NCBI GenBank assembly: GCA_041393015.1 | Contig: JAWKKV010000002.1 | Location: 310,001-374,000, forward strand | DNA: 64,000 nucleotides | Origin: JAGQYH01 sp041393015 | Lineage (GTDB): Bacteria; Bacteroidota; Bacteroidia; Chitinophagales; JADIYW01 | Direction of reading: 5' to 3' | The notes under the pieces: model-generated | Told to the model about the DNA's origin: nothing | Database searches by the model: none | Seen by the model: only the letters and a program-made list of their open reading frames with translations | Shown here: one piece after another, positions 9,364 through 18,141 of the stretch | Layout of the letters: each line of letters opens with the position of its first letter | How positions within the stretch are numbered: position 1 is the stretch's first letter | Position numbers and translations under genes: made by a program

Positions 9364-10029
9364 TTATCGCTCACCGAAAATAGCACTTCCAACTCTAATA
9401 ATAGTACTGCCATTTTGTAAAGCAATTTCATAATCGCCAGACATACCCATAGATATTTCTTTAAAGCTTACTTGATCTGAAAAATATTGAGATTTTATAT
9501 TCAAGAAGTGTTCGTGTAAGCTTTTGAATTCGTTATTCACTTGATGAGTATCATCCGTAAAAGTGGCCATACCCATTAAGCCGCAAATTTCAATGTTGGA
9601 AAGAGATTGTAATTCTTTAGTTTCTAAAATGTCTGTTAACTCCTGTAAATCAAAGCCAAATTTTGTGCTTTCTTCAGCAATATGCATTTGTAGCAATATT
9701 TTTATTCGTCTTTCATTGCTAGCGCCCTGTTTGTTAATCTCCTTAGCTAATCGAAGGCTATCAACACCATGAATTAAATGCACAAATGGCGCGATGTATT
9801 TTACTTTATTGCGTTGTAAATGACCAATAAAATGCCACTCAATATCTTTTGGTAATTGATCGTATTTATCAACTAACTCTTGAACTTTATTTTCTCCAAA
9901 CACTTTATGTCCGGCATTATAAATAGTTAAAATGTCTTCATTTGGTTTAGTTTTAGAAACCGCTACCAATAAAGCGTTATTTTTGTCGCACAATTTTGAT
10001 AACTCAGAAAGCTTTTTAAGATTTGGCAT
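9364..10029 (-). CDS. yggS: YggS/PLPBP family pyridoxal-phosphate homeostasis protein
   Basis: 221 residues, usual length for the family. PLP lysine in LLVAVSKTKPNE (K26), then FGENKVQEL, EWHFIGHLQRNK, MGMATFTDD and the phosphate-binding end MSGDYEIALQNGSTIIRVGSAIFG. The protein is a single-domain alanine-racemase-like barrel that buffers PLP and affects amino-acid metabolism; no catalytic activity is established for the family. The start at 10029 is only 11 bp from the divergent lipoprotein start at 10041, so the two promoters must overlap the coding sequences or be shared. Confidence 0.93.
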   Translation of the reverse strand: MPNLKKLSELSKLCDKNNALLVAVSKTKPNEDILTIYNAGHKVFGENKVQELVDKYDQLPKDIEWHFIGHLQRNKVKYIAPFVHLIHGVDSLRLAKEINKQGASNERRIKILLQMHIAEESTKFGFDLQELTDILETKELQSLSNIEICGLMGMATFTDDTHQVNNEFKSLHEHFLNIKSQYFSDQVSFKEISMGMSGDYEIALQNGSTIIRVGSAIFGER

Positions 10030-10040
10030 TATTTAGATTT

Positions 10041-10511
10041 ATGTTTTTACAAAACTACAGTATCGTCTTATTTATATCCTTGCTTTTCATTTTATTTTCA
10101 TGTGAAAAGAAAAGTCAAGTGGCATTGCCAACAGTTCCAGAGGATAAAATGGTTGAAGTATTGGCATTATTATATGTTAATGAAGTAAAAGCTGTAAAGA
10201 CATATGATCTTCAACTTCAAAAAGACGAGTATCTCAAAAAATATTTGTATCCGGCTATATTTGATAGTTTAGACGTAGTAGATAGTTTGTTTTATCAATC
10301 TTACGAATATTACGATGCCGATCCTGCAACTTTACAAGCGTTAATGGGAAAAGTAGTGGAAAGGTTAGAACAAATGACGGTAGATACTGTGAAAGTGGTA
10401 ACAGAAGAGGGCAGGTCGTTAGAAGAAGCTTATGAAGAAATTATTGAATTGGAGAAATTTAAACAAGATAATTCATCGGAGAAAGCAAAAAAACGATTTC
10501 AGGAACGATAG
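10041..10511 (+). CDS. DUF4296 lipoprotein
   Basis: 156 residues from ATG 10041 (MFLQNYSIVLFISLL, lipobox ILFSC). An upstream TTG at 10023 would overlap the divergent yggS start and is less likely. The mature part, beginning EKKSQVALPTVPEDKMVEVL, followed by LLYVNEVKAVK and a helical C-terminus, fits DUF4296, a Bacteroidota-specific lipoprotein family of unknown function. It is followed 32 bp later by the DUF4266 gene on the same strand. Confidence 0.8.
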   Translation: MFLQNYSIVLFISLLFILFSCEKKSQVALPTVPEDKMVEVLALLYVNEVKAVKTYDLQLQKDEYLKKYLYPAIFDSLDVVDSLFYQSYEYYDADPATLQALMGKVVERLEQMTVDTVKVVTEEGRSLEEAYEEIIELEKFKQDNSSEKAKKRFQER

Positions 10512-10543
10512 ATACTTCTCATTTATTTATAATTTAGTTTTTA

Positions 10544-10768
10544 ATGAGCAAAACAAACCAAATAATAATCTCATTTTTTTTAATGGCTACCATCTTTACT
10601 TCAAGCTGCACAACCGTAAAACCTTATCAACGAACTTATTTAAATGATAGCGATATGGAGCTCAGTAATAAAGCATTAGAATCCTTTGAAAGTAATTTTC
10701 AATCTTATAGAGAAGGTGCCGTTGGAGGGAATGATGGCAGTATTGGCGGTGGATGTGGATGTAATTAA
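10544..10768 (+). CDS. DUF4266 small lipoprotein with Gly/Cys-rich tail
   Basis: 74 residues. A lipoprotein signal peptide ends FTSSC, then TTVKPYQRTYLNDSDMELS and the C-terminal tail GSIGGGCGCN. This is the DUF4266 family, which sits next to DUF3570 genes in Bacteroidota and some Gammaproteobacteria. From memory, these pairs often accompany ApbE flavin transferase and thioredoxin-like genes, which points to an extracytoplasmic redox or flavinylation system; neither partner is present here. The two tail cysteines separated by one glycine could bind a metal or form a disulfide (inference). Confidence 0.85.
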   Translation: MSKTNQIIISFFLMATIFTSSCTTVKPYQRTYLNDSDMELSNKALESFESNFQSYREGAVGGNDGSIGGGCGCN

Positions 10769-10787
10769 TAAGAATAAATTTTAAGCG

Positions 10788-12032
10788 ATAAAACGAAGTC
10801 TGGTCATAATATTTCTTTTGTTGGTGTTTGGGAATTTAAAGGCACAACAGCAAGATTCTGTTTTTACTTCAGCTATTCCATCTGAGCAAAAACCGGTTCA
10901 AATAGATTTTATGGCGAGCTACTATACACAAGATGGCGAGCATTCTGCAGTACTAGGTGGAGAAGGTCAAGAGGATTTAAAGGATTATGGAGGGAAGATA
11001 ATCATCAAAATTCCGCTTCGAAATAATAAGACACTTTCATTCAATAATAGAATTAGTTATTTTTCTTCTGCTTCAACCGATGATATTGATCCGTCCACTA
11101 TTTCAGGAGCTTCAAGAAACGACTTACATGTTGAAGTAAATGCCATTATCGATAAGGAAGTGACCACTAAACGTCAATTTTCGTATAATATTCAATTAGG
11201 TGCTGCGAATGAAGCACATTTCGCCAGCGTTAATGCCGGACTTGGTTTTAGTAAATCTATTGATAAATGGCAAGCAGAAATAGGAGTGAAGTCGCATTTT
11301 ATTATGGATACTTGGGGACCATATTATAATCTTTCTAAACTCTATCCATCTGATTATTTTGGACCTGATGATTTAAAGAGCAATAAGAGATATTCTTGGC
11401 AAACAGCATTTTTCTACAACCAAATTTTTAATCAAAGATTACAAGCTTCTTTATCCGTAGAACTAATTCAACAATTTGGATTGCTTTCTACACCTTTTAA
11501 CAGAATTTATTTCTCTGATATGTCTTTAATAGATATTGAGCGATTACCGGACTATAAATTAAGATTGCCTATTTCTTTAAAAGCAAATTACTATGCTTCA
11601 AATTGGTTAATTATACGAAGTTCATATCGTTTTTATTGGGATAATTTCGATTTAAAAGCTCATACTTTTGCTTTAGAATTACCGCTTAAAGTTCATAGAT
11701 TCTTCAGTATTTATCCATTTTATAGATATCATTATCAATATGGCAATCAATATTTTGAGGCAAAAGGCGATCATTTAAGTTCGGAAACATTTTATACTTC
11801 TGATTATGATTTATCTGACCTTCAAAGTCATCATATGGGTGGTGGAGTAAAATGGATTCCTTTTAGAAAAACTAAAAAACATCTAGATAGTCGAGTAAAC
11901 ATAAAAGCTGTAGAGATGCGTGCGGCCTATTATAGGCGAAATGATGGTTTCCATTCTTGGATCATCAGTGGCGGTGTTTCTATGGCTATTTTAAGGAATG
12001 AAGAGAAGGTGAGATTTAGAGATAGATTTTAA
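10788..12032 (+). CDS. DUF3570 outer-membrane beta-barrel protein, probable ATA start
   Basis: About 414 residues. The mature part is rich in alternating aromatic/polar strands (ASYYTQDGEHSAVLGGEGQED, RSSYRFYWDNFDL, RYHYQYGNQYFEA) and ends in strands typical of an outer-membrane barrel; it matches DUF3570. No ATG lies near the start. The frame opens at 10785, and an ATA at 10788 would begin a perfect signal peptide (I/M-KRSLVIIFLLLVFGNLKAQ). The alternatives TTG at 10815 or 10818 would remove the basic n-region. The gene follows DUF4266 by 19 bp and is probably co-translated with it. Confidence 0.85.
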   Translation: MKRSLVIIFLLLVFGNLKAQQQDSVFTSAIPSEQKPVQIDFMASYYTQDGEHSAVLGGEGQEDLKDYGGKIIIKIPLRNNKTLSFNNRISYFSSASTDDIDPSTISGASRNDLHVEVNAIIDKEVTTKRQFSYNIQLGAANEAHFASVNAGLGFSKSIDKWQAEIGVKSHFIMDTWGPYYNLSKLYPSDYFGPDDLKSNKRYSWQTAFFYNQIFNQRLQASLSVELIQQFGLLSTPFNRIYFSDMSLIDIERLPDYKLRLPISLKANYYASNWLIIRSSYRFYWDNFDLKAHTFALELPLKVHRFFSIYPFYRYHYQYGNQYFEAKGDHLSSETFYTSDYDLSDLQSHHMGGGVKWIPFRKTKKHLDSRVNIKAVEMRAAYYRRNDGFHSWIISGGVSMAILRNEEKVRFRDRF

Positions 12033-12223
12033 CTTTTGTGGAAAAATAGAGTTACTGATTTAAGAGATAATGTGTTGTAAATTAAGGAGTTTAAGTAGGG
12101 AAGAAATATAAATTAACAAATGAATAAAGTCTTTATTAAATCTCTTGTTTTTTTCCTGATTTTACCAAAGAACATTTTAACTTTGAAGCAGTTATTATTA
12201 TAGCGTGACACAAGATATAGGAT

Positions 12224-12243
12224 GAACTGATTTTTATCAGTTC
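12224..12243 (+). promoter_or_regulatory. Perfect 8-bp hairpin just upstream of hemA
   Basis: The arms GAACTGAT and ATCAGTTC enclose a 4-base TTTT loop, 16 bp before the first possible hemA start (12260) and 37 bp before the preferred one (12281). No T-run follows, so it is not an ordinary terminator of DUF3570. It could be an operator for a dimeric regulator or a leader hairpin affecting hemA translation; neither can be chosen from sequence. Confidence 0.5.
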
Positions 12244-12280
12244 TAGTGTGATGCGATGAATGATATTTTTACAGCTATTA

Positions 12281-13555
12281 ATGATTAACGCAATTAATAA
12301 AGAAATAGAAGATTTTAAGGTTATTACGATAACCCATAAGACTACAAGTGTGCAGCGCTTGAAGGACTATCTTCTTGACGACTCATCTGATAGCGATTAT
12401 CCAAAATCGAGGTTAACAGAACTCAAAGAATCATTTCAAATTAATGAATTGATGTATTTGAATACTTGTAACAGAGTTACTTTCTTTTTTACGAGTAAAC
12501 GAGAGGTAGATAATCAGTTTTTGAAGAATCTTTTCAATTTTATCAATCCAACTATAACAGATGATTTAGTGGAAAGACATATTGCTGTAACCAATGTTTA
12601 TAATGGTAAAGAAGCGTTAGATCACTTTTTCTCTGTTGCTGCATCAATGGATTCTTTAATTGTTGGGGAAAGAGAAATATTAGGTCAGATAAAAGAAGCT
12701 TATGCCAATAGCAAAAAGCATGGTTTGTCTGGCGATAGTATTCGATTAGCAATTGAGAAGGCAATTGTTTTTGCTAAGCGAATTCATAATGAAACAAAGA
12801 TTAGTGAGAAACCGGTTTCTGTGGTTTCTATTGCATTCCGACAGTTGTTAGAGCATATTCCAAGCAAAGAAACTGGAATTTTAATGATTGGTGCCGGACA
12901 GTCCAATCAGCAATTAGCCAATTTTTTAAAGAAATATGAGTTTCAAAATGTTCATGTATTTAATAGAACATTAGAAAAGGCTGAAGAGTTAGCTGATAAA
13001 TTAGGCGGTAAAGCATATGAGTTAAATCAGCTACCCAATTTTAAGGAGCCATTTAATATTGTTATCAGTTGTACAGGCGCCAATGAATTGGTTTTAACCA
13101 AATCAATTTTCGACCAATTAAATACAGATGTTCATCATCAATATACTTTTTTAGACTTAGCGGTTCCTCGAGATATTGATCCAGCAATTGCTGATCACTA
13201 CGAAGTGAATTATTTAGATATAGATAGTTTGGAGGCTATGGCTAATCATAATTTATCATTTCGACAAAAAGAAGTGGTGAATGCAAAACTCATCTTAGAT
13301 CTTTTTATCGTAGAGTTTGAAAACACCTTCCGTCAAAGACAGTTAGAATTGGCTTTGATTGATATTCCATCTGAAGTGAAAGCTTTGAAAAAAAAGGCGT
13401 TAAATGAAGTCTTTAGTAAAGACCTTGAATTACTTGATGATGAAGCCAAGAAGGTATTGGAAAACATGATGAACTACATGGAAAAAAAGTACATCGGTAT
13501 TCCAATGAAGATCGCTAAAAAAACCATTCTAGGTTTGAACAACTTCAAAGACTAA
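12281..13555 (+). CDS. hemA: Glutamyl-tRNA reductase
   Basis: About 424 residues. The catalytic-domain motif MYLNTCNRVTFFF holds the nucleophilic cysteine; ASMDSLIVGEREILGQIKEAY is the substrate-binding stretch; the NADPH Rossmann motif is MIGAGQSNQQLA; and LDLAVPRDIDPA follows. The C-terminal helical dimerisation domain is present. It reduces Glu-tRNA(Glu) to glutamate-1-semialdehyde, the first committed step of the C5 haem pathway. ATG 12281 gives the usual N-terminus; an in-frame ATG at 12260 would add seven hydrophobic residues. The hemC-hemD fusion follows after 6 bp. Confidence 0.96.
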   Translation: MINAINKEIEDFKVITITHKTTSVQRLKDYLLDDSSDSDYPKSRLTELKESFQINELMYLNTCNRVTFFFTSKREVDNQFLKNLFNFINPTITDDLVERHIAVTNVYNGKEALDHFFSVAASMDSLIVGEREILGQIKEAYANSKKHGLSGDSIRLAIEKAIVFAKRIHNETKISEKPVSVVSIAFRQLLEHIPSKETGILMIGAGQSNQQLANFLKKYEFQNVHVFNRTLEKAEELADKLGGKAYELNQLPNFKEPFNIVISCTGANELVLTKSIFDQLNTDVHHQYTFLDLAVPRDIDPAIADHYEVNYLDIDSLEAMANHNLSFRQKEVVNAKLILDLFIVEFENTFRQRQLELALIDIPSEVKALKKKALNEVFSKDLELLDDEAKKVLENMMNYMEKKYIGIPMKIAKKTILGLNNFKD

Positions 13556-13561
13556 TTTTCT

Positions 13562-15112
13562 ATGGATAATAAAGTGATTATAGGTACCAGAGGAAGTAAA
13601 CTGGCACTTTGGCAAGCATATTTCACAAAAGATAAATTAGAAGCCGCTGGTTATGAAGTAACCATCAACATAATTAAAACACGTGGCGACCAAATCCAAC
13701 ATTTAAGTTTTGATAAATTAGAAGGCAAAGGTTTCTTTACCAAAGAAATTGAAGAAGCTTTGTTGAATATAGAGGTAGACCTAGCCGTACACAGCTGTAA
13801 AGATCTACCGACAGAATCTCCTGAAGGATTGACATTAACGGCTTATTCTGCAAGAGCTGCCGCACATGATGTCTTGTTGATTAGAAAAGAAGGTCATGAT
13901 GGTAAGTTAGAGTTAGAATTGAAAGCAAATGCTGTTGTAGGAACGTCTTCTGCAAGAAGAAAGGCGCAAATCATGTCTTTTAGGCCGGATATTGAATTAA
14001 AAGATATTAGAGGTAATGTGCCTACTAGAATTAATAAATTAAGAGAAGGGCAGTTTGATGCTATTTTACTGGCCGCAGCCGGTTTAAATAGGTTAGAGTT
14101 GGATACGAGCGATTTAGTGCGTATCGATTTTAATCCAACCATGTTTGTTCCTGCTTCAGCACAAGGTATTTTGGCTTATCAGATTAGAACAGACGATGAA
14201 AGAATGGCAAAAATTGCATCGGTATTAGATGATGAAGACAGTCAGGATATTATTAATATTGAACGTAAAATTTTAAATGCTTTTCAAGGTGGCTGTCAAA
14301 TTCCTCTAGGGGTATATGCCAAAAAAGAGAACGGAATTTTTAATTGTTGGGTAAGTGAAGCAAAGAGCTGGGATCAAATGCCGGTTCGTATGAGGTTTAC
14401 TTTTGAAAGTAAAATCGATGCTCCTGCTATTGTACAGAAATTTATAAACTTAACGTCTAAGTCGGTTTTTATTAGTAAGAATATTGGCTCGAATGATTAC
14501 TTTAAGAGATCGTTAGAAGCTTCACAATATCAAGTAGTTGGAGAATCATTTATTGATTTTAAAGCTTTGCCTTTTCAGACTGATTTAACGAAATATGATT
14601 GGATTTTCTTCTGCAGTAAGAATGGCGTAAAATACTTTTTTGATCAAGTTCAAACCTTACCGAAATCCCTAAAAATTGCCGCTATCAATAAAGGAAGTGC
14701 TCAAGTTTTAAAAGCATTAGGACATACAGTTGACTTTATTGGAGAAGGTGGAAGCTTAGAAGAAATTGCTAAACAGTTTGATCAAGCGGAAGGAGAGAAG
14801 GCGTTAATCATTCGTGCTAAAATCTCCAATAGAAGCATTCAAAAGAATGTTCAAATCAAAAAGGTGGAAGACCTTATTGTCTATGATAATTTCATCCAAT
14901 CGGAAATTGCTGAAAGAAATGAGGATGTTTTGGTGTTTACTAGTCCAATGAATGTAGAAGGCTATTTTAGCAAGCATCCCTTAAAGGAAAATCAAACAAT
15001 TGTTTCTATTGGTCCAACTACCTCAAAAAAGATAAAGAGTTACGGATATGCTGCTAAGGAAGCTTACGAGCCTACCATGTGGGCATTGGTAGATGAGGTT
15101 TTTAGTTACTAG
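13562..15112 (+). CDS. hemCD: Fused hydroxymethylbilane synthase / uroporphyrinogen-III synthase
   Basis: 516 residues. Residues 1-~298 are porphobilinogen deaminase: IIGTRGSKLALWQA, VHSCKDLPTE, GTSSARRKAQ, LKDIRGNVPTRINKL, and the dipyrromethane-attachment cysteine in AFQGGCQIPLGVYA. Residues ~299-516 are HemD-like: WIFFCSKNGVKYFF, LVFTSPMNVEGYF and TIVSIGPTTSKKIKSYGY. One polypeptide would convert porphobilinogen to uroporphyrinogen III, handing over the unstable linear tetrapyrrole. The frame is continuous through the junction, with no stop or frameshift. Separate hemC and hemD genes are the commoner arrangement, though fusions are known in some bacteria. Confidence 0.95.
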   Translation: MDNKVIIGTRGSKLALWQAYFTKDKLEAAGYEVTINIIKTRGDQIQHLSFDKLEGKGFFTKEIEEALLNIEVDLAVHSCKDLPTESPEGLTLTAYSARAAAHDVLLIRKEGHDGKLELELKANAVVGTSSARRKAQIMSFRPDIELKDIRGNVPTRINKLREGQFDAILLAAAGLNRLELDTSDLVRIDFNPTMFVPASAQGILAYQIRTDDERMAKIASVLDDEDSQDIINIERKILNAFQGGCQIPLGVYAKKENGIFNCWVSEAKSWDQMPVRMRFTFESKIDAPAIVQKFINLTSKSVFISKNIGSNDYFKRSLEASQYQVVGESFIDFKALPFQTDLTKYDWIFFCSKNGVKYFFDQVQTLPKSLKIAAINKGSAQVLKALGHTVDFIGEGGSLEEIAKQFDQAEGEKALIIRAKISNRSIQKNVQIKKVEDLIVYDNFIQSEIAERNEDVLVFTSPMNVEGYFSKHPLKENQTIVSIGPTTSKKIKSYGYAAKEAYEPTMWALVDEVFSY

Positions 15113-15552
15113 GGGCACTTATTCGTCCATTTTATAGTAAATTATTAGGTGTCATATTTTTCCAATTTGTTTTTAACACAGATTTATTCGGCCTAGATAT
15201 TATCGTCTGCTTTTATTAGGGCTTCAGTTTTAGCTAGGCTAATGGATTTAAAATGGATGTCCATAGATGTAATCCCTTGGATTACTGAATATATCAATAA
15301 TTTAAAATATTATTTAATGACCATGCATTATAGTATCATTTTTAAAATGCGATAGCATTAAAATTTGTAAAATCTATGATGCAATTCTATTAGAAGGGAA
15401 ATTATTTTGGATCGAGACTTTTAACGGAAGCAGATATTAATTAGCGTCTATTCGCGAAATTAGTGTCAGAATATATAGAATAATGATGCTCTGTAACTCT
15501 ATTTGCAGCCTTTTAATTGATTAATGCTTATCGTAATTGAAAGACTTGGTGA
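15113..15552. other. Intergenic region, no gene seen
   Basis: 440 AT-rich bases between the convergent hemCD and hemolysin-III-like genes. All frames are closed by frequent stops. I see no strong hairpin plus T-run, no repeat shared with the rest of the window and no tRNA-like fold. It may be a decayed gene, but no protein trace can be read. Confidence 0.5.
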
Positions 15553-16203
15553 CTAATGCAAAGAAGTCAATACTGCTACAAAGTGACAAACCGCAGCTGC
15601 TAACACAAATACATGCCAAATAGCATGGTGATAGGTTAGTTTTTTCCATAGAAAGAAGATAACGCCTAAGGTGTATAAAGCTCCGCCTGTAGTTAACAAA
15701 ACAATAGTGGCCGTAGACATGTCGGCTAAAAACGGCTTAATAACGACCAATAGCATCCATCCCATAATTAAATAGATAGAAGTGGAAATAATTTTAAATC
15801 TCCCTAGAAAGAATATCTTATAAAAAATGCCTAAAAACGTTAATCCCCATAAAATGGACAGTAGCGTAATGCCCATAGCGTTATACATATAAGCTAAAAT
15901 AAAAGGCGTATAGCTTCCTGCAATTAAAAAGTAAATACTGATGTGATCTAAAGTTTGTAATACCTTTTTTACTGTAGGATGATTAACACTATGATACAAA
16001 GTGGAAAAGCCAAAAACCATTAGGAAACTAAAACCGTAAATGCCGGTTCCAACAATACCTTTTATATTTCCTGTAGAAGCAGCAATAGCGATTAAGATTG
16101 GAATAGCGACAATGCCAAACAATAAGCCAATACCGTGTGTAATGCTGTTGGCAATTTCTTTTCTTAACTCAATCTTACTTAATGCTTTTGAGGTGTGCTC
16201 CAT
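15553..16203 (-). CDS. Hemolysin III / PAQR family membrane protein
   Basis: 216 residues with seven predicted membrane helices. Motifs: ELRKEIANSITHGIGLLFG at the N-terminus, STLYHSVNH near residue 68, LDHISIYFLIAGSYTPF near 86, and AIWHVFVLAAAVCHF near the C-terminus. The histidine and aspartate positions are those of the PAQR/YqfA metal site. Bacterial members are inner-membrane proteins of uncertain function, possibly hydrolases acting on lipids; the hemolysin name comes from one Bacillus report. Encoded alone, convergent with hemCD. Confidence 0.9.
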   Translation of the reverse strand: MEHTSKALSKIELRKEIANSITHGIGLLFGIVAIPILIAIAASTGNIKGIVGTGIYGFSFLMVFGFSTLYHSVNHPTVKKVLQTLDHISIYFLIAGSYTPFILAYMYNAMGITLLSILWGLTFLGIFYKIFFLGRFKIISTSIYLIMGWMLLVVIKPFLADMSTATIVLLTTGGALYTLGVIFFLWKKLTYHHAIWHVFVLAAAVCHFVAVLTSLH

Positions 16204-16453
16204 TTATTTTAGTGTTTAAAATAGTATAACGCAAAGATCGTTTAAAAGTGCCATATAAGAGGTTATGAATATCTTATGAAATATAGGATGTGTGCTGTAG
16301 TATTAATCTGTTTCCTTTGTTGGCTTAGGCTGCATTTATTGGGTAAACAAGTGGATGTATAGAATCTTGGCAGGTAAAGAGCTGCATTTCTTATTAAGAT
16401 GGCTTAAAACGGCTAATATTCGCTTAAAAGCATAAATAGTGAATGGGAGGTAG

Positions 16454-16981
16454 TTACTTTAAAGCTATTGAATCAATCATTAGCTTAAAATCTTCGTTCT
16501 TTTTATTGCCAATCAAAAAAGCAATCTCTTCAATTGAATCACTATTAAAATTGGGTCGGTTTAATTTTCTTCCTCTAAAGGATGGATAGAAATCTTTTAG
16601 TGGAATTTCTATGGTTTGCCAATCTCCAGTAGTTTCAAAATATGTGATATAGGAATAATAAGTGTTGGAATCGTCTTTAATTCTAAACTGATATTTTTTT
16701 CCATCTCCTTTTACTTTTAAAACAATGGTTTGGCGTCCTTCTAAGTTTATATTGTTGAAGGAGTAACGAACAGATGAAAAGCCACCGTTGTTCTCTAGTG
16801 AGACATGACCTTCAAAAACACCATGACCTTCACTGTTTAATTTAAAGCTTCCATTGGATACGCCGCCCATTACAGTGTCGTCAACAACTTTCCATTGAGT
16901 AACATCAACATCTTTTTTAAAATCAAATATCATTTGAGATTTTATCATAGTAATTATAATTATGGCTATTAAATATTTCAT
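16454..16981 (-). CDS. CIA30-like (NDUFAF1-type) protein
   Basis: 175 residues. N-terminal hydrophobic stretch MKYLIAIIIITMIKSQMIF, then the family hallmark WKVVDDTVMGGVSNGSF, followed by GHVSLENNGGFSSVR, RIKDDSNTYYSYIT, WQTIEIPLKDFYPSFRGR and IEEIAFLIGNKK. The fold is a galactose-binding-like jelly roll. The eukaryotic homologue assists complex I assembly, but the bacterial role is not established. The leader could be a signal peptide. Monocistronic, divergent from the DJ-1 gene. Confidence 0.88.
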   Translation of the reverse strand: MKYLIAIIIITMIKSQMIFDFKKDVDVTQWKVVDDTVMGGVSNGSFKLNSEGHGVFEGHVSLENNGGFSSVRYSFNNINLEGRQTIVLKVKGDGKKYQFRIKDDSNTYYSYITYFETTGDWQTIEIPLKDFYPSFRGRKLNRPNFNSDSIEEIAFLIGNKKNEDFKLMIDSIALK

Positions 16982-17277
16982 GCTTCATTGTAACAACTAT
17001 ACATCTAACATGTTGAGAGAGAAGCAATATCTTATCATAAAGAGCTAAATTATATAGTTTTTAGTTAGGTTATTTTATAAACGTGATTTTGTGACATTAT
17101 TTACAGTTATGGTATAATTAACACACCCTAACTAGTTGTAAAACAGCATTATAAAAAATTAACAAAATTGCACTAATATAAGTTAAAGGTTGGCTAAAAC
17201 TTGTTTGGGCGGCTTATTTACCTTATACTATAGAGGTAAACAAAATTATTAACCTTTAAAACAAAATAACAAAACAA

Positions 17278-17838
17278 ATGGAAAATCTAAATAGAAAGAG
17301 AGTTGCAATATTAGCAACCAACGGATTTGAAGAAAGTGAATTAAGAGATCCTAAAAAAGCATTAGAAAAGGCTGGCGCCGAAGTTCATATAATATCTGAT
17401 CAATCTGGTGATATCAAATCATGGTCAGATGGAAATTGGAGCAATAAGTACAAAGTTGACAAAACATTAGATCAAGTCAATCACAGTGATTACGATGCTT
17501 TAGTTTTGCCTGGTGGATTGATTAATCCAGATATCTTAAGAAGAAATGATAAAGCGATTGAATTCGTTAGATCGTTCTTTAGAAATCATAAACCGGTAGG
17601 TGCGATATGCCATGCCCCATGGTTATTAGCAGAAGCTAAGGTATTAGATGGTAGAAAAATCACCTCTTACCCTTCAATCAAAACAGATATGATTAATGCC
17701 GGTGCTAATTGGGTAGATCAAGAAGTCGTAGTAGACTCAGGTCTTGTCACCAGTCGTTCGCCAAAAGACATGGATGCCTTTACCTCTAAATTAGTGGAGG
17801 AAGTTTACGAAGGTAAACATGAAATGCAAATGGCGTAA
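17278..17838 (+). CDS. DJ-1/PfpI family protein (general stress type)
   Basis: 186 residues. Nucleophile elbow VGAICHAPWLL with Cys near 111, the conserved glutamate in NGFEESELRDP, and DGRKITSYPSIKTDMINAGA plus VTSRSPKDMDAF at the C-terminus. It closely resembles PfpI/YhbO-like stress proteins (protein deglycase or chaperone-like activity). Expressed from its own promoter within the 296-bp upstream gap and closed by the hairpin terminator at 17881-17912. Confidence 0.93.
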   Translation: MENLNRKRVAILATNGFEESELRDPKKALEKAGAEVHIISDQSGDIKSWSDGNWSNKYKVDKTLDQVNHSDYDALVLPGGLINPDILRRNDKAIEFVRSFFRNHKPVGAICHAPWLLAEAKVLDGRKITSYPSIKTDMINAGANWVDQEVVVDSGLVTSRSPKDMDAFTSKLVEEVYEGKHEMQMA

Positions 17839-17880
17839 TATCAATACGATAATTGGAAATTGAACCCTATCCAATATATA

Positions 17881-17912
17881 AAAGCAGTATCTTTTGAGGT
17901 ACTGCTTTTTTT
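17881..17912 (+). terminator. Rho-independent terminator of the DJ-1 gene
   Basis: The stem AAAGCAGTA / TACTGCTTT (nine base pairs) with a loop of about ten bases is followed directly by a T-run, 43 bp after the stop codon. This is also the last ordinary sequence before the cassette-repeat region begins. Confidence 0.88.
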
Positions 17913-17940
17913 ATGTGGAGTGATTACTATGAAAATTTGC

Positions 17941-18141
17941 AACCAAGTAAACAAAACCAAAGGAAAGAAACTAGTAGAAGGACAATTGGCTTAGAGGGTT
18001 TTTACGCCAGAGTGCAAGCAAGGCCAAATGAGAAATGAAAATATTATTTTTATTGTATTCCCCATAGCTACAGCGAAAGTGAAGAAAGCACTCCGAATTA
18101 AATTACTACTTTATATAGGATTTGTTGCTAGCGGTTGTTAG
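17941..18141 (-). repeat. attC-like structured repeat R1
   Basis: Member of a four-copy family (R1-R4). It shares a long block with R4: gaaatgaaaatattattttt at 18031 and 20350, then the TAGCTACAGCGAAAGTGAAG block at 18065 and 20381. On the gene strand it begins CTAAC (18141-18137) immediately inside the toxin gene's 3' end. Its far end is degraded: AACCAAGTAAAC near 17941 corresponds to the CCCAAGTAAAT of R3/R4, but the terminal GGCGTTAG is lost. It is the last element of the array and follows the DJ-1 terminator. Confidence 0.75.

Noticed and set aside
15553..16203. Haemolysin virulence factor
   Set aside because: PAQR/hemolysin-III-like proteins are widespread inner-membrane proteins; nothing in the context suggests a toxin.
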